From NCBI GenBank assembly GCA_036674765.1, contig JARVKI010000012.1, positions 248,001-312,000 of the forward strand: a DNA stretch of 64,000 nt, in the 5' to 3' direction. Positions 61,672 to 64,000 of this stretch are shown piece after piece. How positions within the stretch are numbered: position 1 is the first letter of the stretch; every line of letters begins with the position of its first letter. Position numbers and translations under genes: made by a program. The DNA comes from Seiridium cupressi (Eukaryota > Ascomycota > Sordariomycetes > Amphisphaeriales > Sporocadaceae). The notes below the pieces were generated by a model. It was not told the DNA's origin. It did no database searches and saw only the letters and a list, made by a program, of their open reading frames with translations.

Positions 61672-62750
61672 GGCATGTGGGCGAAATCGAGTGAGCATTG
61701 TCGGAGGGACCGAAATGAGACTAAAGTCGAGGGTCTTGAAACTCGGAGAAACACGAGGATTTCGGGGTGTCGGAGTGGTTCAGCATTCGGAAGCTGCGAT
61801 ATTCGGCGAGACGCTTATGAGAAAGTCCAAGATTATTATCTTGTTGTTGTTGTTGTTGTTGTTGGAATGGAACTTTCTGCCCTGGCAACCACAATCGCAG
61901 ACGAGGCTACCGGCACGTCTAGAACGGCCCAGATCTAACGCCGTTCATATGTGATGTGTTACCTTTTCGTGGTAAATCTCCCCGATGAAACTGATTCACA
62001 ATGGAATGGATGGGCCTCAGAAAGGTCTAGGCTTCGAGGACTGTCTTGAAAATAATGCTGCCACGGAGATCGCTATTGATGTCTCAGATAGTGAGACCCA
62101 TTGCTACATTCCTTGGAACGACACTGTCAACGTCGGTATTAGAATGAACCAGGTTGATGATGCTCAGAAATTCCTCGGCGTTCAGAAGTGGTGAAAGAGG
62201 TTGCAGACCACATCATAAAATTTAAGATTTGGGGGTAAAGCAAGGTAACTGTAGGCATTGCCCATCTTGAGATCTCTTAGAAAAAGCAGCAAATGTCGAA
62301 TAGCCGTCACAACTCAAAACGTCAAGAAAAGTTGTTCTCGTATGGTTCAGGTCAGCCATTATGGGGAAGCCGGCGTTCAACTGGTACCACCGACTTCGGC
62401 ATCCCGTAGCCTGCCTTTCGATTCGAATGCCCCGTTGGCGTCACAAAAGCCATGTCGTAGACACGTCTTCGAATACTCTACTCGGCCATACCCGAGTAAT
62501 TGTGATCACTCGGTCAACAGAAAAGCTACACAAGATTCGCGGCTCTCGATTTCTATCCAGACGATGACTCGGTTTGACATTATCACGTCTGGCAAATGGC
62601 CCATCATGAACATGGAAACGCAGGCAAAGACTGGTCTAGAGAGCCAAGTTCTAATTAGAGCCCACATAACCCTCATCCATATTGGGCAAGACTAGCTCTT
62701 TTTACGAAAGCGTCATGCGGTGTCCTGCCTGCCAGCCGGGCTTTTCTGCG
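61672..62750. other. intergenic, 3' of ADE1
   Basis: About 1.1 kb with a TTG microsatellite and open frames of 69-145 codons (61985-62194 and 62258-62695) that resemble nothing known. No supported gene. Confidence 0.45.
61841..61864. repeat. TTG trinucleotide microsatellite
   Basis: Eight TTG units in non-coding sequence downstream of the small-protein gene. Confidence 0.85.
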
Positions 62751-64000
62751 CTACGACCCAAGTACATCTTGCAGTTTCTTACCCACCAAGCGCTCGAACA
62801 CCTCTTGGTACCGTTCTGACGTGGCACGCAGGATCTCGTCTGGTACTGTGACATTTTCTTTTCCCTTCAGACCGTTCTCGGTCAAGTAGTTTCTCAGGAA
62901 TTGTTTGCTGTTACGTATATCAGTCTCTAATCTCTTATACTTGAAGGCAAGATGGAAGTCTGAGTCTGAATACTTACTCAAAGCTTTCCTGATCGCGGCC
63001 GGGCTCATACTTATCCTTTGGCCAGTACCTCGAGCTATCCGGCGTAAGACACTCGTCGGCTAGGATGATCTCACCTGTCTCGTTATCGATTGCCAGCTCG
63101 ACTGATTTCAGATGCCGGGTTAGCATGTCGTCTTCCTTGCAGACAGACAGAGGATTAACGCTGAACTAATAAACGTACACTTTGAGTCTGCAAGAATGAT
63201 ACCTCGCTCTGCCGCATACTCCTGCCCAGCTTTGAAGATCTGTACTGCCAATTCCGCAATGCGGTCGCCGATCTTCTCCCCCTTGCCGCCCGGATACTCC
63301 TTAGCAAGATACTCCTTTGCCTGCTGCGGGGAGATGTTCTCGTCATGCTTTCCCAGCGGTGCTTTTGTGCTGGGAGTATATATCGGTCCCCCCGGGATAG
63401 CATCGCACTCGCGTAAGCCCTCTGTAATTTGGAGACATTAGTTTTTCAACGGTTGTTGATGAGTGCAAGCTTCCCCTCAGTCCCTTTTTTTTCTTAGGAG
63501 CCTGGTCGCACAGAGGAAGACGGGGCAGAACCTATGTCTTCATAATGATAAAGAAGTGGAGATGGGCGATATGGTACATAATTTCGACTTACCGGGCAGT
63601 TTGATGCCATGGACAGTTCCAGACTTCTTATACTCCTTATAAGCCGAGCCCGTGACATAGCCACGCACAATGGCCTCAATCTGGATGACCTCCAGCTTTC
63701 GGACGACCATGCTACGATTCTTTACTTCAGCAGCCTCTTCGGGTGTCAGTGCGGCTGGGATGTCGGTTGTGATGAAGTGTCTGGTATCAAATGAATAAAT
63801 CAGCCGTTGATTTTTCTCGATTAAGAAAGGATTTTGCCCATAAGTTCCAGGGCTTCGAAGTAACCATCGTAAGACAATTTCCAAAACACCAATAAAAAGA
63901 ATACAACGCATTCGTTCCTGCACTTACGTCTTCAGTCCAGGGACCTTTTCACTAAGGACTGAGAACCAGTGTTTAGAGATCTGTGTCAAAATGGCACTGC
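62751..64000 (-). CDS. ADE1: SAICAR synthetase (phosphoribosylaminoimidazole-succinocarboxamide synthase), 5' end outside window
   Basis: Cytosolic enzyme of purine synthesis that couples CAIR and aspartate with ATP hydrolysis. The N-terminus lies beyond 64000. Visible exons: 64000-63928, 63780-63593, 63421-63179, 63101-62978 and 62907-62751; every junction is in phase. The reading begins at [11 protein letters not shown] and continues through [14 protein letters not shown]. Family signatures are [61 protein letters not shown] and the C-terminal [14 protein letters not shown]. Four introns (147, 171, 77 and 70 nt) have GTAAGT or GTACGT donors. The gene is intron-rich compared with its neighbours; nothing else odd. 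Confidence 0.95.

Overview
The window looks like nuclear DNA of a filamentous ascomycete (Pezizomycotina; a Sordariomycete is my guess, not proven). Genes on both strands are broken by short introns of about 47-85 nt with GT(R)AGT-type donors, CTRAY branch sites and YAG acceptors. The proteins are typical fungal families: an MtfA-like C2H2 regulator, a COMPASS Spp1 subunit, choline kinase with a fungal N-terminal extension, a DUF3433 membrane protein, a sedolisin and a NACHT-WD40 NLR. No rRNA, tRNA, CRISPR array or bacterial-type operon was found.

Layout. 1-9.1 kb: no gene recognised; it contains a homopolymer-flanked assembly gap at 4.8-5.0 kb. 9.1-10.1 kb: an isolated MtfA-like zinc-finger gene (-). 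10.1-20.8 kb: a second long stretch without a recognisable gene. 20.8-27.9 kb: three housekeeping genes, all (-): Spp1, choline kinase and a mitochondrial HAD hydrolase of the CECR5 type. 28.4-37.3 kb: an accessory-looking trio made of an MFS transporter (+), a ketosamine-3-kinase-like protein (-) and a large lipase-NACHT-WD40 NLR (+). 38.4-42.9 kb: the copper chaperone Sco1 (-) and an uncharacterised coiled-coil protein (-) whose start codon is not apparent. 42.9-49.3 kb: a third gene-poor stretch. 49.3-64 kb: a disordered protein (+), a DUF3433 polytopic protein (-), an F-box/Cys-cluster/membrane protein (+), a secreted sedolisin protease (+), a 90-aa small protein (+) and the 3' part of the ADE1 SAICAR synthase gene (-), which runs off the right edge.

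How they relate. Most genes are independent housekeeping functions (histone methylation, phosphatidylcholine synthesis, cytochrome oxidase assembly, purine synthesis). The exception is the MFS / ketosamine kinase / NLR trio, set between conserved mitochondrial genes. The kinase and the NLR are divergent and share about 0.5 kb of upstream DNA, and the MFS gene and the kinase gene end 55 bp apart. The NLR is the most interesting gene. It joins a SesB/PGAP1-like serine-hydrolase effector to a NACHT NTPase and degenerate WD repeats, and its catalytic serine lies in an in-frame 51-nt exon.

All exon coordinates come from reading splice sites and checking phase by hand; no transcript or database evidence was available.
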